Shown piece after piece: positions 56,183-64,000 of a stretch of 64,000 bases of DNA (position 1 is the stretch's first letter; each line of letters starts with the position of its first letter). Below the pieces are notes generated by a model. It saw nothing but the letters and a program-made list of their open reading frames with translations. It did not search any database and was not told where the DNA came from. The stretch is from Citromicrobium sp. (GTDB lineage: Bacteria > Pseudomonadota > Alphaproteobacteria > Sphingomonadales > Sphingomonadaceae), in NCBI GenBank assembly GCA_002729695.1, contig PBYQ01000040.1, forward strand, positions 1 to 64,000, given 5' to 3'. The position numbers and the translations under genes are program-made.

Positions 56183-57085
56183 GTGAACGATACTTCCCAA
56201 CCTAGCGAAACTTTCTCCGACCGCCTGCTCGGAGCCTCCATCCCTGCCCGGGACGCGCGCCTGCGGATGGTCCGGCTCGAACAGCCGCTGTCCGAGATCC
56301 TGGCTGCCCACGATTATCCGCCCGCAATGCGCAACCTGCTGGCAGAAGCACTGGTGGTGACCGCACTGATCGGCGGCCTGATCGACGAGGAAGAAGGCCA
56401 GCTGACGATCCAGGCGCAGACGAGTAAGGGCATCGTCCGCCTGCTGGTGTGCGATTATCGCAATGGCGCGATCCGGGGCTACGCCGATTTCGATCGTGAA
56501 CGGCTTGCCACGCTCGGCGCAAACCCGTCGCTCGCGTCGCTGTTCGGTGAAGGGCATCTCGCGCTTACTTTCGACGTGCCCGCAAAGGGCGGCCGCTACC
56601 AGGGGATCGTCCCGCTCGAAGGCGATAGCCTGGCACAGGCGTGCGAGAGCTATTTCATGCAATCGGAGCAGGTGCCCTCGCTGCTGCGCGTTGCGATCCG
56701 GACCGAAGGCGACCGCACGCTGGCCGCAGGGATGCTGGCGCAGCACCTGCCCGACGGCGAAGTCGGGCGGGAACGATTGCACGTCCGCCTTTCCCACCCC
56801 CACTGGGAGCACGTGCAGGTGATGGCATCATCGATCCGGCACGAGGAACTGCTCGACACGACCATTCCGCTCGAAGCGCTGGTCTGGCGGCTGTTCCACG
56901 AAGAAGACGAGGTGCGTGTTTTCCCGGGTGCGCCAATCTCACGCGGCTGCCGCTGTAGCGTCGAACACTATCAATCGGTGATCGCACAGTTCCCCGAGGA
57001 AGAGCGCGCCGAAATGCGCAACGAAGCCGGGGACATTTTGGTCGATTGTGCGTTCTGTTCAAAGGTTTTCACGATTGTGACGTGA
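56183..57085 (+). CDS. hslO: Redox-regulated chaperone Hsp33
   Basis: Holdase turned on by oxidative unfolding. 300 residues from GTG 56183. The C-terminal zinc switch has its four cysteines as CRC (about 257-259) and CAFC (about 290-293). The N-terminal domain includes RGYADFDRERLAT. The argD-argF-hslO order is common in alphaproteobacteria. Confidence 0.95.
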   Translation: MNDTSQPSETFSDRLLGASIPARDARLRMVRLEQPLSEILAAHDYPPAMRNLLAEALVVTALIGGLIDEEEGQLTIQAQTSKGIVRLLVCDYRNGAIRGYADFDRERLATLGANPSLASLFGEGHLALTFDVPAKGGRYQGIVPLEGDSLAQACESYFMQSEQVPSLLRVAIRTEGDRTLAAGMLAQHLPDGEVGRERLHVRLSHPHWEHVQVMASSIRHEELLDTTIPLEALVWRLFHEEDEVRVFPGAPISRGCRCSVEHYQSVIAQFPEEERAEMRNEAGDILVDCAFCSKVFTIVT

Positions 57086-57170
57086 TTTGTTCAGGTTCGA
57101 TCGGTCGTCGATCGCCTATGATGCAATTTGTGGCGCCCTGCTGTGGGCCACGTGTGAAGGAAAAAGCGTT

Positions 57171-57578
57171 ATGAGACATCTGAAGTTAGGGGCGGCCGCT
57201 GCGCTGGGCCTGACGGTAGGTGCCATCTTCGCGGCACCCCTTGCGGCCAGCACCGCCACTACCGCCCTGTTCGGCCAGCTGAGGCTCGGAGAATGGGAAT
57301 TTCGCGAGCGGGGCGCAGAGCGTCCACGCCGCGTGTGCCTGCGCAGTGAGAGCGATCTGGTGCAGCTTCGCCATCGCGGACAGACCTGCCGTCGCATCCT
57401 TGTCGACGAGAAGGGCGCCAGCGCCACGGTGCAGTACAGCTGCAATGGCGCGGGCTACGGCCGCACGCAGATTCGCCGGGAATCCCCAGATCTGGTGCAG
57501 CTTCGCAGCGACGGGATCGAGCGTGGTTCGCCCTTCTCGCTCGAAGCGGAAGGACGCCGGGTCGGCAATTGCCGATAG
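57171..57578 (+). CDS. Exported small protein, DUF3617-like
   Basis: 135 residues. Signal peptide MRHLKLGAAAALGLTVGAIF with cleavage after about residue 26. Cysteines at VCLRSESD, TCRRIL, YSCNGAG and the terminal NCR; the GEWEFRERG start and the SATVQYSCNGAGYGRTQIRR region resemble DUF3617. An in-frame 18-base direct repeat (57354-57371 and 57489-57506) encodes DLVQLR twice, 45 residues apart. AAGGAAAAA precedes the ATG. Function unknown. Confidence 0.7.
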   Translation: MRHLKLGAAAALGLTVGAIFAAPLAASTATTALFGQLRLGEWEFRERGAERPRRVCLRSESDLVQLRHRGQTCRRILVDEKGASATVQYSCNGAGYGRTQIRRESPDLVQLRSDGIERGSPFSLEAEGRRVGNCR

Positions 57579-57633
57579 ACTGACTGCGCAACCGGCCTTG
57601 CAGGTTGGCGTCAAGAGGCGCTAGCGGCGGGTC

Positions 57634-58329
57634 ATGCCTGCCGAAGATCGTTCCCACATTGCTGCTGCCCTGCTTTCCGGCGGGCTCGATTCGATGGTTG
57701 CTGCGGCGCTCGCGAAAGAGCGCGGGCAGGTCGTGCACGCGTTGACGATCGACTACGGGCAGCGGCACCGGCGCGAAATCGAAGCCGCGCGTGCAATCGC
57801 ATCCGCGCTCGATCTGGCGAGCCACTCCGAAATCTCGCTCGACCTGCGCCAGTTCGGTGGTTCGGCGCTGACGGCCGATATCGACGTGCCCAAGGGCGGC
57901 GTCGGAGAAGACATCCCCGTCACCTATGTGCCCGCGCGCAACCTGGTGTTCCTGGCGCTGACCACGGCGTTTGCGGAAACCAGGGGTGCCGGCCGGATCG
58001 TGATAGGGGTCAACGCGCTCGACTATTCGGGCTATCCCGATTGCCGGCCCGAGTTCATCGCGGCGTTTGCGGAAGCGGCGAGGTTGGGCACCAAAGCGGG
58101 GATCGAGGGCGGCGGATTTGCGATCGACGCACCGCTGCAATTCCTCAGCAAGGCGGACATCGCGCGCGAGGCGGACAGGCTCGGCCTCGATACGTCGCTC
58201 AGCTGGTCGTGCTACGATCCGAGGGACGATGGCCTGCCCTGCGGGCTGTGCGACAGCTGCCGTTTGCGCAAAGGCGGATTTGCAGCGGCTGGACTTGAGG
58301 ATGGCCTCAGCTATCCTGCCGACACATAA
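57634..58329 (+). CDS. queC: 7-cyano-7-deazaguanine synthase
   Basis: Converts CDG to preQ0 with ATP and ammonia on the queuosine pathway. 231 residues. PP-loop SGGLDS at 15-20; the zinc site has cysteines in SCYDPRDDGLPCGLCDSC near the C terminus. No other queuosine gene is adjacent. The MFS gene follows at 18 bases. Confidence 0.95.
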   Translation: MPAEDRSHIAAALLSGGLDSMVAAALAKERGQVVHALTIDYGQRHRREIEAARAIASALDLASHSEISLDLRQFGGSALTADIDVPKGGVGEDIPVTYVPARNLVFLALTTAFAETRGAGRIVIGVNALDYSGYPDCRPEFIAAFAEAARLGTKAGIEGGGFAIDAPLQFLSKADIAREADRLGLDTSLSWSCYDPRDDGLPCGLCDSCRLRKGGFAAAGLEDGLSYPADT

Positions 58330-58347
58330 CACAAGGTGAGGGATGCT

Positions 58348-59967
58348 ATGAGCGAGACTGACAAGCCCGGTGCGGCAGAGAACGCCCGGGTTCCGGCCTA
58401 CAGCTGGTATGCGCTCAGCGTTCTGGTGCTGGTCTACGTGCTCAACTTCGTCGACCGGCAGATTCTTTCGATCCTCGCCAACGACATCAAGGCGGATCTG
58501 GGCGTCGACGATGCCTTCCTGGGCTTCCTGTACGGGACGGCGTTTGCAATCTTCTACGCGCTGTTCGGCATCCCGCTCGGCAAGCTGGCGGACAGCTGGC
58601 ATCGCGTCCGGTTGATGACGATCGGTCTGGGCCTGTGGTCGCTGATGACCGCGGCGTCAGGCTTTGCGAAGAACGCCGCGATGCTGTCGGGCGCGCGTGT
58701 CGGGGTCGGGATCGGCGAGGCCACGGCGAGCCCGTCTGCCTATTCCCTGATCTCGGACTGGTTTCCCGCGCGGCTGCGCGCCACCGCGCTCGCGATCTAT
58801 TCATCGGGCCTGTATGTCGGCGGCGGTATTTCGCTGCTGATCGGCGGTTTGATCGTCGAACAATGGAACGCGAGTTACCCCGATGGCGGCCCGCTTGGCC
58901 TCGCCGGCTGGCAAGCCGCATTCATCGCGGTGGGGATGCCGGGCATCCTGCTCGCGATCTGGGTCTTCACGCTGAAGGAACCGGTCCGCGGGCTGATCGA
59001 CGGGATTCCGACCGAGGAACCGAGCGAACGCCCGTTCAAGGGCTTCGTCGAGGAACTCCTGCAGATCATCCCGCCCTTCACGATCCTGGGTGCGGCGCGG
59101 CGCGGAATGGTGCCTCTGGTCGCCAATCTTGCGGGGCTGGTCGGGTTCTTCTTCGCCGCATGGCTGATCACATTGCTCGCCGTGACGGGGCAGGGTTTCA
59201 TCATGCCCGCGCTCGGCTTCGATATCGAAATATCGGACCAGTGGTTCCTGCTGGCGCTGGGTTACTACGCCATCTTCAGCTGGGCGAGCGCGCTTCGGTC
59301 GCGCGATCCCTCTACCTTCGCGCTGACATGGGGCTCGCCTGCCTTCCTGTGCACGATCCTTGGCTACGGCATGGTGGCCTTCATCTCCTACGCCACATCG
59401 TATTGGGGTGCGCCCTATGGCGAGCGCGTGTTCGAGATTTCCAAGAGCGAGCTCGGCCTGTTGCTCGGCGCGCCCGCGGCCGTGACGGGCTTCCTCGGGG
59501 TGATCATCGGCGGCCGTGTGGCGGACTGGCTGTTCGCCCGCGTGCCCGCTGGGCGCCTGTACGTGGTCCTGTTCGGCCTGCTGGCGCCGGTGCCGGTCGT
59601 GTGGGTCATGTTCACCACCGACAGCAAGGCACTGTTCCTTGTGCTCGCGGCCATGGCGCAGCTTTTCGCGTCGAGTGCCCTGGGTGCCGCAGCGGCGACC
59701 AGCCAATCGCTCGTCCTGCCACGGATGCGGGGGGTGGCGACCGCCACCTTCTTCCTCGCGACCACCTTGGTCGGTCTCGCGCTCGGCCCCTATCTGGCGG
59801 GCCTCGTCTCGTCGAAGGCGGACGGAGATCTGGGGCTGGGCATGCTGAGCACGCTGTGGGGCGCCCCGATCGGTCTCGTCTTGCTGCTGATTGCGCTCAG
59901 GCTGGTGCCGGCCGCGCAGGAGCGTGTGATCGCTATCGGCAAATCGGAAGACGCTGCCGCAGCTTAG
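58348..59967 (+). CDS. MFS transporter (spinster-like)
   Basis: 539 residues with about 12-14 membrane helices. NFVDRQILSILANDIKADLG and ALFGIPLGKLADSWHRVRLM are the MFS A-motif region of the spinster-like subgroup common in Sphingomonadales. A long cytoplasmic loop after helix 6 includes KEPVRGLIDGIPTEEPSE. ATG 58348 has AAGGTGAGGG upstream. The cargo is unknown. Its last codons lie in a perfect hairpin. Confidence 0.88.
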   Translation: MSETDKPGAAENARVPAYSWYALSVLVLVYVLNFVDRQILSILANDIKADLGVDDAFLGFLYGTAFAIFYALFGIPLGKLADSWHRVRLMTIGLGLWSLMTAASGFAKNAAMLSGARVGVGIGEATASPSAYSLISDWFPARLRATALAIYSSGLYVGGGISLLIGGLIVEQWNASYPDGGPLGLAGWQAAFIAVGMPGILLAIWVFTLKEPVRGLIDGIPTEEPSERPFKGFVEELLQIIPPFTILGAARRGMVPLVANLAGLVGFFFAAWLITLLAVTGQGFIMPALGFDIEISDQWFLLALGYYAIFSWASALRSRDPSTFALTWGSPAFLCTILGYGMVAFISYATSYWGAPYGERVFEISKSELGLLLGAPAAVTGFLGVIIGGRVADWLFARVPAGRLYVVLFGLLAPVPVVWVMFTTDSKALFLVLAAMAQLFASSALGAAAATSQSLVLPRMRGVATATFFLATTLVGLALGPYLAGLVSSKADGDLGLGMLSTLWGAPIGLVLLLIALRLVPAAQERVIAIGKSEDAAAA

Positions 59968-59978
59968 GCGGCAGCGTC
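59950..59978. terminator. Hairpin covering the MFS gene stop codon
   Basis: Perfect 11-bp stem (59950-59960 with 59968-59978), loop of seven, that includes the final Ala codons and TAG stop of the MFS gene. No U run. Placed between convergent genes, it could stop or protect transcripts from either side. Confidence 0.5.
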
Positions 59979-60008
59979 CAGTCGTTCAGCCGTTCAGGTC
60001 GGCAGATA

Positions 60009-60554
60009 CTAGCTGCGCGTGAGAACGCCGCAGACGACCCGCGATCCGGCATTGCCCGATGGGTCGGTGCGGCCGTCGTCTGCATCGGCGTGAATGACCA
60101 CTGCAGTGCCATCGGCGTCGAAAATCTGGTCGAGGACATAGCTGCGCGTGCCGTCGATCGTCACTTGGGCGCTTGCCGTGCCATTGGCGCGGGCGGTGAG
60201 GTTGGGAAGGTCGCCCAGGTGGTGGCCGTCATTGTCGAGCAGGCCGTGCCCTTCGTTCGACGGGTTCAGGTGACCGCCGGCGGACTTGAAATCGGGCACG
60301 GTGCAGCGGCCTGTCGTGTGCAGGTGAAAGCCATGCTCGCCGGGGCTTAGACCTTCGGCAGTCACCGACAGTTCCACCCGATCACCGATGGCGAGCAGGC
60401 TAGCCTCGCCTGTAGGACTGCCTTTCGCGTCGACCAGCATGGCCGTCGCGATCGTTTCGGAGGCTGGCGGAGGCACGCTCGCACAGGCCGACAGGGCGAT
60501 GGCCGCGGTCAAGGCGCCGGCGATGGCGAGCGGTGATTTCGGAAAATGAATCAT
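60009..60554 (-). CDS. sodC: Superoxide dismutase [Cu-Zn], lipoprotein
   Basis: 181 residues. A lipobox ALSAC with Cys24 anchors it, probably in the periplasm facing the outer membrane. Copper/zinc ligands: HGFHLHTTGRC, GGHLNP, GHGLLDNDGHHLGDLP and VIHADADDG; the disulfide partner is in RVVCGVL. The start ATG 60554 has AAGGAG upstream; the track upstream of it is only the terminator of the OmpA gene. Confidence 0.93.
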   Translation of the reverse strand: MIHFPKSPLAIAGALTAAIALSACASVPPPASETIATAMLVDAKGSPTGEASLLAIGDRVELSVTAEGLSPGEHGFHLHTTGRCTVPDFKSAGGHLNPSNEGHGLLDNDGHHLGDLPNLTARANGTASAQVTIDGTRSYVLDQIFDADGTAVVIHADADDGRTDPSGNAGSRVVCGVLTRS

Positions 60555-60585
60555 GGCGGGCAGATCTCCTTCTACCCGCACAACG

Positions 60586-60612
60586 AAAAAGGGGCCGGAT
60601 TGCTCCGGCCCC
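60586..60612 (-). terminator. Rho-independent terminator after the OmpA-like gene
   Basis: Perfect 9-bp stem GGGGCCGGA/TCCGGCCCC (60591-60599 with 60604-60612), loop of four, followed on the minus strand by five U (60586-60590). It lies just past the OmpA-like gene stop. Confidence 0.88.
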
Positions 60613-60643
60613 TTCAACTGTTTCGTAGCGGAAGTCCGCTCGA

Positions 60644-61780
60644 TTACATGCCCGAACCCGGACCGTACGTGATTTCCACGCGACGGTTCTGCAGCTCGCG
60701 GACACCGTCGGCGGTCGGAACGCGGGGGTTCGCTTCGCCGAAGGCTTCGCTGCTGATGCGGGCGTCGGGGATGCCACGGCCGGTCATGTACGAACGGACC
60801 GAAGCGTTACGACGTGCCGCGAGACCGAGGTTGTACTGCTCGGTACCCGAACGGTCGGTGTAACCGGCGAGCATCACCGAAGCGCTGCCGCAGTTCTGGT
60901 AAGCCGAAACCGCGTTGTTCAGCACCTGGGCGGCTTCCGGAGTGATGTCCGAACGATCCCAGTTGAAGAACACGATGTACGGGCCCGTGTTGCACTTCAC
61001 AGCCGGCGGAGGCGGCGGCGGAGGCGGCGGGGGCGGAGGCGGCGGCGGAGGCGGCGGCGGCGGAGGCGGCGGGGGCGGCGGAGCCGCAGGTTCGCCGAAG
61101 TTGTAGGTCAGCGTGCCGAGCAGCGAGTGCGAACGGAAACGACCTTCAAGCGAATTGCCCAGCAGGTCGACCAGCTGAACGTCTTCCGCGTTGTAGAAGC
61201 GATAGGTCAGACCCGCGTCGATGCGATCGGTCAGCGGAGCGCGAACGCCACCGAGGAGCTGCCAAGCGAAACCGGTGTCGGAATCGTCGAGACCCGGAGT
61301 GTTGGTCGGGTTGATCGAGATCGACGCCTGGGTGCGGGCAACGCCGACACCACCACCGATGAAGCCCTGCAGGCCATCGTCGTCGCCAAGGTCGAACAGG
61401 CCGTTGACCAGGAAGCTCAGCGAGCTGATGTCGCCGGTTGCCGGAGCGGTGCTCGGAGTGAGGCTACGGACGGGCAGACCCGGCAGCTGGAGGGGGAAAC
61501 CTTCGGAGCCAACCTGGATCGAATTGATGTCCGCAGCGCGATAGCTGCCTTCAGCTTCGAGCCGGAAAGGACCGAAGTCATAACCGATCACACCACCGAA
61601 ATCGTAGCCGGTGTCGTAGTCGGCGGTCAGGTTTTCGACCTGGCCGTTCACGTCGAAGTCGAGGTCTTCAACGAGCATCGGACCGCCCTGAACCTGCACG
61701 TACCATTGGTCGTCGCGTGCAAGTGCCGGCGATGCGAGCACCGTCGAAGCCATCGCCATTCCGATGACAAGATTGCGCAT
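60644..61780 (-). CDS. OmpA-like outer membrane protein with polyproline linker
   Basis: 378 residues. Signal peptide MRNLVIGMAMASTVLASPALA. The first ~225 residues form an eight-stranded barrel (WYVQVQGGPMLVEDLDFDV; YDFGGVIGYDFGPFRLEAEG; AGLTYRFY). Then 26 prolines in a row (61004-61081) and the OmpA peptidoglycan-binding domain (VFFNWDRSDITPEAAQVL, AGYTDRSGTEQYNLGLAARR). ATG 61780 has AAGGGGA upstream. It is probably the main porin-like surface protein; the frame to 61960 is non-coding. Confidence 0.92.
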   Translation of the reverse strand: MRNLVIGMAMASTVLASPALARDDQWYVQVQGGPMLVEDLDFDVNGQVENLTADYDTGYDFGGVIGYDFGPFRLEAEGSYRAADINSIQVGSEGFPLQLPGLPVRSLTPSTAPATGDISSLSFLVNGLFDLGDDDGLQGFIGGGVGVARTQASISINPTNTPGLDDSDTGFAWQLLGGVRAPLTDRIDAGLTYRFYNAEDVQLVDLLGNSLEGRFRSHSLLGTLTYNFGEPAAPPPPPPPPPPPPPPPPPPPPPPPPPPAVKCNTGPYIVFFNWDRSDITPEAAQVLNNAVSAYQNCGSASVMLAGYTDRSGTEQYNLGLAARRNASVRSYMTGRGIPDARISSEAFGEANPRVPTADGVRELQNRRVEITYGPGSGM

Positions 61781-61829
61781 TACTGAAAATCCCCTTTGCA
61801 ATGATTGGGAGCCACCAGGAGGCACCCAC

Positions 61830-61848
61830 TTAACTTTTCCCCAGTTAA
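61830..61848. promoter_or_regulatory. Inverted repeat upstream of the OmpA-like gene
   Basis: TTAACT (61830-61835) and AGTTAA (61843-61848) with a seven-base spacer, 50-68 bases ahead of the ATG. The position fits an operator or an mRNA 5' hairpin in the leader of an abundant message. Confidence 0.4.
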
Positions 61849-62001
61849 GAGGCAAGCAGCCAGGCTTCCGTTCTAGCAAAGCGAAAGCACTGTTGCACGA
61901 TTGCCTCAGCAGCTGGTTCGAGTTTTCTCTGGAGACGGGTACTACTCCCGTTCCTCCCATGGCGCCAACGCCTTGCCCTCAACCCGGTTCCCGTTCTCGG
62001 G

Positions 62002-62454
62002 TCAACCCCCGACAGCGGCACTGCGCAATTCTTCGATGAGGGCTGCAATCGCCGCGCGTGCCTCCACATCGATTGTCGTCCCTCCGGCAGGCTCGTCGGG
62101 CAGCGTCGGAGCGCGCCAGCCGTCCATCCACGTTCGCCGCAACCCCGCTGCGCGGTCATAGACCTGCCACCCGGGCTGGGGCGGCGCGAACAGCCATGCG
62201 CCGGCGGTGAAGAAGGCGAGGTCGCCATCGTGCCCGTCCCACGGACCATTCGCACTCGTGCCGACGATCCAGCATTCTCCGTCGGCGGGATCGGGGGGCG
62301 GCGATCCGCTTTCGCCCTCCACGGATCGGCTCAGCAAGGCGTCGATGCGGGCCAGCGCCTCGTTTACGGTAGGCTCTTTCTGGGCTTGCCCTGCGAAAAG
62401 ATAGGGAAGGCCGGTGAGCGGCGATCGATCGGTGAAGATAAGCGGGTCGGTCAC
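62002..62454 (-). CDS. DUF2793 protein at the end of the GTA cluster
   Basis: 150 residues. The N-terminal GLPYLFAGQAQKEPTVNEAL is the DUF2793 signature, then GECWIVGTSANGPWDGHDGD and FAPPQPGWQVYD. DUF2793 proteins are typical tail-fibre-like partners at the end of sphingomonad GTA/prophage operons. It is 22 bases after the large GTA tail gene, on the same strand. Confidence 0.85.
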   Translation of the reverse strand: MTDPLIFTDRSPLTGLPYLFAGQAQKEPTVNEALARIDALLSRSVEGESGSPPPDPADGECWIVGTSANGPWDGHDGDLAFFTAGAWLFAPPQPGWQVYDRAAGLRRTWMDGWRAPTLPDEPAGGTTIDVEARAAIAALIEELRSAAVGG

Positions 62455-62476
62455 TAAAAAGTCTCCCAGATTTGGG

Positions 62477-64000
62477 TCAGGCGGGAAGCGGGAAGGGAAG
62501 GAGGGTGGGAAGCGAGATCGCGTGGCTGCCGGCCTGGTTCACCCAGATCTGCGCACCGGGATGGGCCGCTTGCAGTTCGGCCCACCGCGCGGCGGGCAGC
62601 GAGAACGAGGCCGAGGTCGCCTCCCACTGCGCAAAGGGCGCGGCCACCGGGCCAAATCCGATCCGGTAAGCTTCGCGCTCCTCGGCCAGCGGAGCGTCGA
62701 CGGCATCCAGCCAGCGCCAGGACCCTCGTGCGCGCCGGATCCAGCGCCATTCGGGGTCGCCGGCCGGGGTCGCACAAACGGAGGGATGCACGGGCGCGAG
62801 CGGGCGCAGGGTTGCGCCTGCAGACTCCAGCTGCGCGTAAACCGGCGCTGATCCGGCAAGGCCGCTCTCGCCGCAAACCTCATCGTAATTGTCCGAGGGC
62901 AGCGCCAGCAACTGACGGTCCAGCAGAACAACCGAACTGCCGGCCGGGTGTCCGGAGGCAGCAAGATGCTCGGTCCCGCCACGACCGCGCAGCAGGCCCC
63001 GGAGCATCCAATGCCCGTCTCCCAAAGGCTCGGCGAAGCGAAACTGGAGGATCTCCTCGCCGATACGCAGACGATTCGCGCCATCGAGGAGGGCTCTTTC
63101 ATCGACCGACTGCAACTGCGCCTGCTCCGATGACAGCGCGATCCCAAAGGTTGCGTCGGGCTCGAAGATGAGCGCAGGCGAGGGCGCAAGATCGACGGTA
63201 CTTTCGCCCAGAACCGCCGAACCGCGCGAAGACAGTCCCAGGGGGATGAGCGAATCGTACTCGACGCCCGAGAGCGTGACCGATGTGCGTGAGCCCGTCT
63301 GGCTGACGGCGGCATAGCGCTGCGCCACATTGCCAGCGCCCGTGCCATCCCACGGCATCTCGAAATAGCGCAGTCGAAGCGTGCCTGGGATCGTATCGTT
63401 CGGCACGGACGCCGTACCAGGGTCCGCCACCGCGCCGACCGGACGACGGGCTGCAATACGCTGAAGCATTAGATCGACGCCGCCGGAGTGCCATTCCCAA
63501 CCGCTGACAAGCCAGCTGCGGGCGTCGCCGGTGCGAAACACCGCCTGTCCCGGGGCGCAGCCGAGTGTCGGTTCGGCAATCCGATAGGATAGCCATTCGC
63601 GCAGGCTGAGGGCGTTCTGGTGCAATTCCGCGATCCGCGACTTTGCATCGCCCGCCCCGAACACGCCGGCAAATTCCAGAGTGGTGCCCTGCGCCCCGCT
63701 CCCCGGGGCACGCTGGACCGAAGGCTGGTAGTCGCGCGCCGAATCGTAATATCGCAGCGCTGCAGGTGCGTCCGGATTGATCGGACGGTGCGTCACGGCA
63801 GGCAGCGCGCGATCTTCCACGCGACCCACGATGGCAGGTGGCAGAACGGACGAGGCGGTGTCGGGCACGGGTGCCATACCGATCCCTTGCTCGGTCGCGG
63901 TGGAAATGTGGGGAAATACGCCCGAGATATGCTCAAGCAGATCGGCGCGGGTTCCTCCCTCATCCGCGAACCCGGTCAGACCGTCGAGCGGCACCGATGC
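62477..64000 (-). CDS. GTA baseplate / host-interaction tail protein, C-terminal part (runs off the window)
   Basis: The last ~507 codons of a large gene whose 5' end is beyond base 64000. The frame is open to the edge; the GTG at 63994 is internal. PGTLRLRYFEMPWD, SQTGSRTSVTLSGVEYDS and LRGRGGTEHLAASGHPAGSS match the C-terminal region of GTA-type multidomain tail proteins (gp15-like, with TIM-barrel and tail domains earlier). These belong to alphaproteobacterial gene transfer agents, which package host DNA. It is followed by DUF2793. Confidence 0.85.
   Translation of the reverse strand, partial: ASVPLDGLTGFADEGGTRADLLEHISGVFPHISTATEQGIGMAPVPDTASSVLPPAIVGRVEDRALPAVTHRPINPDAPAALRYYDSARDYQPSVQRAPGSGAQGTTLEFAGVFGAGDAKSRIAELHQNALSLREWLSYRIAEPTLGCAPGQAVFRTGDARSWLVSGWEWHSGGVDLMLQRIAARRPVGAVADPGTASVPNDTIPGTLRLRYFEMPWDGTGAGNVAQRYAAVSQTGSRTSVTLSGVEYDSLIPLGLSSRGSAVLGESTVDLAPSPALIFEPDATFGIALSSEQAQLQSVDERALLDGANRLRIGEEILQFRFAEPLGDGHWMLRGLLRGRGGTEHLAASGHPAGSSVVLLDRQLLALPSDNYDEVCGESGLAGSAPVYAQLESAGATLRPLAPVHPSVCATPAGDPEWRWIRRARGSWRWLDAVDAPLAEEREAYRIGFGPVAAPFAQWEATSASFSLPAARWAELQAAHPGAQIWVNQAGSHAISLPTLLPFPLPA

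Noticed and set aside
60915..61106. Polyglycine frame on the plus strand
   Set aside because: It is the complement of the polyproline codons of the OmpA-like gene.
1..64000. CRISPR arrays, insertion sequences, integrases, rRNA genes, toxin-antitoxin pairs, riboswitches
   Set aside because: Searched for by eye on both strands; no regularly spaced repeats, transposase motifs or known riboswitch patterns were seen. A covariance-model search could still find a diverged small RNA.

Overview
The window is a stretch of alphaproteobacterial chromosome with high GC content. Many features point to Sphingomonadales, most likely an Erythrobacteraceae member (Erythrobacter, Qipengyuania or Altererythrobacter type): a fused-style petABC cytochrome bc1 operon, MipZ, hom close to glpX, argD-argF-hslO, an OmpA protein with a very long polyproline linker, several sphingomonad intergenic repeat families, and the 3' end of a gene-transfer-agent (GTA) cluster with a DUF2793 gene. 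This assignment comes from protein character and gene order, not from a database search. Nearly all of the window is intact housekeeping DNA. There is no insertion sequence, CRISPR array, rRNA operon or obvious genomic island.

Layout. 1-5.9 kb (minus): the start of ileS, then a tightly overlapping chain gpmA-purE-purK-folA-M19 dipeptidase-ribF, and a small basic protein. 6.0-8.7 kb: tRNA-Thr(GGT), a ydbS/ydbT-like pair of PH-domain membrane proteins, and a small acetyltransferase. 8.7-15 kb: threonine aldolase, EamA exporter, a YeeZ-like epimerase, pepN and pgeF. 15-18.5 kb: petA-petB-petC followed by apt. 18.6-21.3 kb: a cation/proton antiporter with a C-terminal Rossmann domain, an OmpA-type lipoprotein and tRNA-Gly(TCC). 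21.4-24.9 kb: panC (minus), then mipZ, a membrane J-domain protein and a phosphohexomutase joined by ATGA overlaps. 24.9-28.9 kb: a DUF2059 exported protein, a large Lhr-type helicase and a GNAT protein.

28.9-32.1 kb (minus) is the Ton energy-transduction cluster tonB-exbB-exbD-exbD-exbD. It has three ExbD paralogues, and a stem-loop or terminator in three of its four gaps. 32.4-36.5 kb: a secreted unknown, hom, a minus-strand secreted unknown and glpX; the last codons of glpX are repeated just downstream. 36.5-37.2 kb: an HTH-type hypothetical gene whose 3' end is formed by a 153-bp repeat with perfect 11-bp inverted ends. 37.3-41.1 kb: prs, hisN, a gamma-glutamylcyclotransferase-like gene that seems to need a CTG start, and two SDR dehydrogenases. 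41.2-48.6 kb: rpmI-rplT, a terminator, pheS-pheT-SDR, prfC flanked by an inverted pair of repeats, and a flavin-type oxidase.

48.7-52.7 kb: a secreted unknown, then a minus-strand group of small membrane protein, sterol-desaturase-like hydroxylase and GMC oxidoreductase. 53-57 kb: a two-domain cold-shock protein with an RGG-rich head, argD-argF and hslO. 57-60.6 kb: a small exported protein, queC, an MFS transporter and sodC. 60.6-64 kb (minus): the OmpA-like outer membrane protein, then DUF2793 and the C-terminal part of a GTA baseplate/host-interaction protein that runs off the end.

No wholly new system stands out. The features most worth following up are the triple-ExbD Ton cluster with structured gaps, the MipZ/J-protein/phosphohexomutase coupling, the glpX end duplication, the repeat-captured reading frame, the CTG start, and the sterol-desaturase/GMC module.
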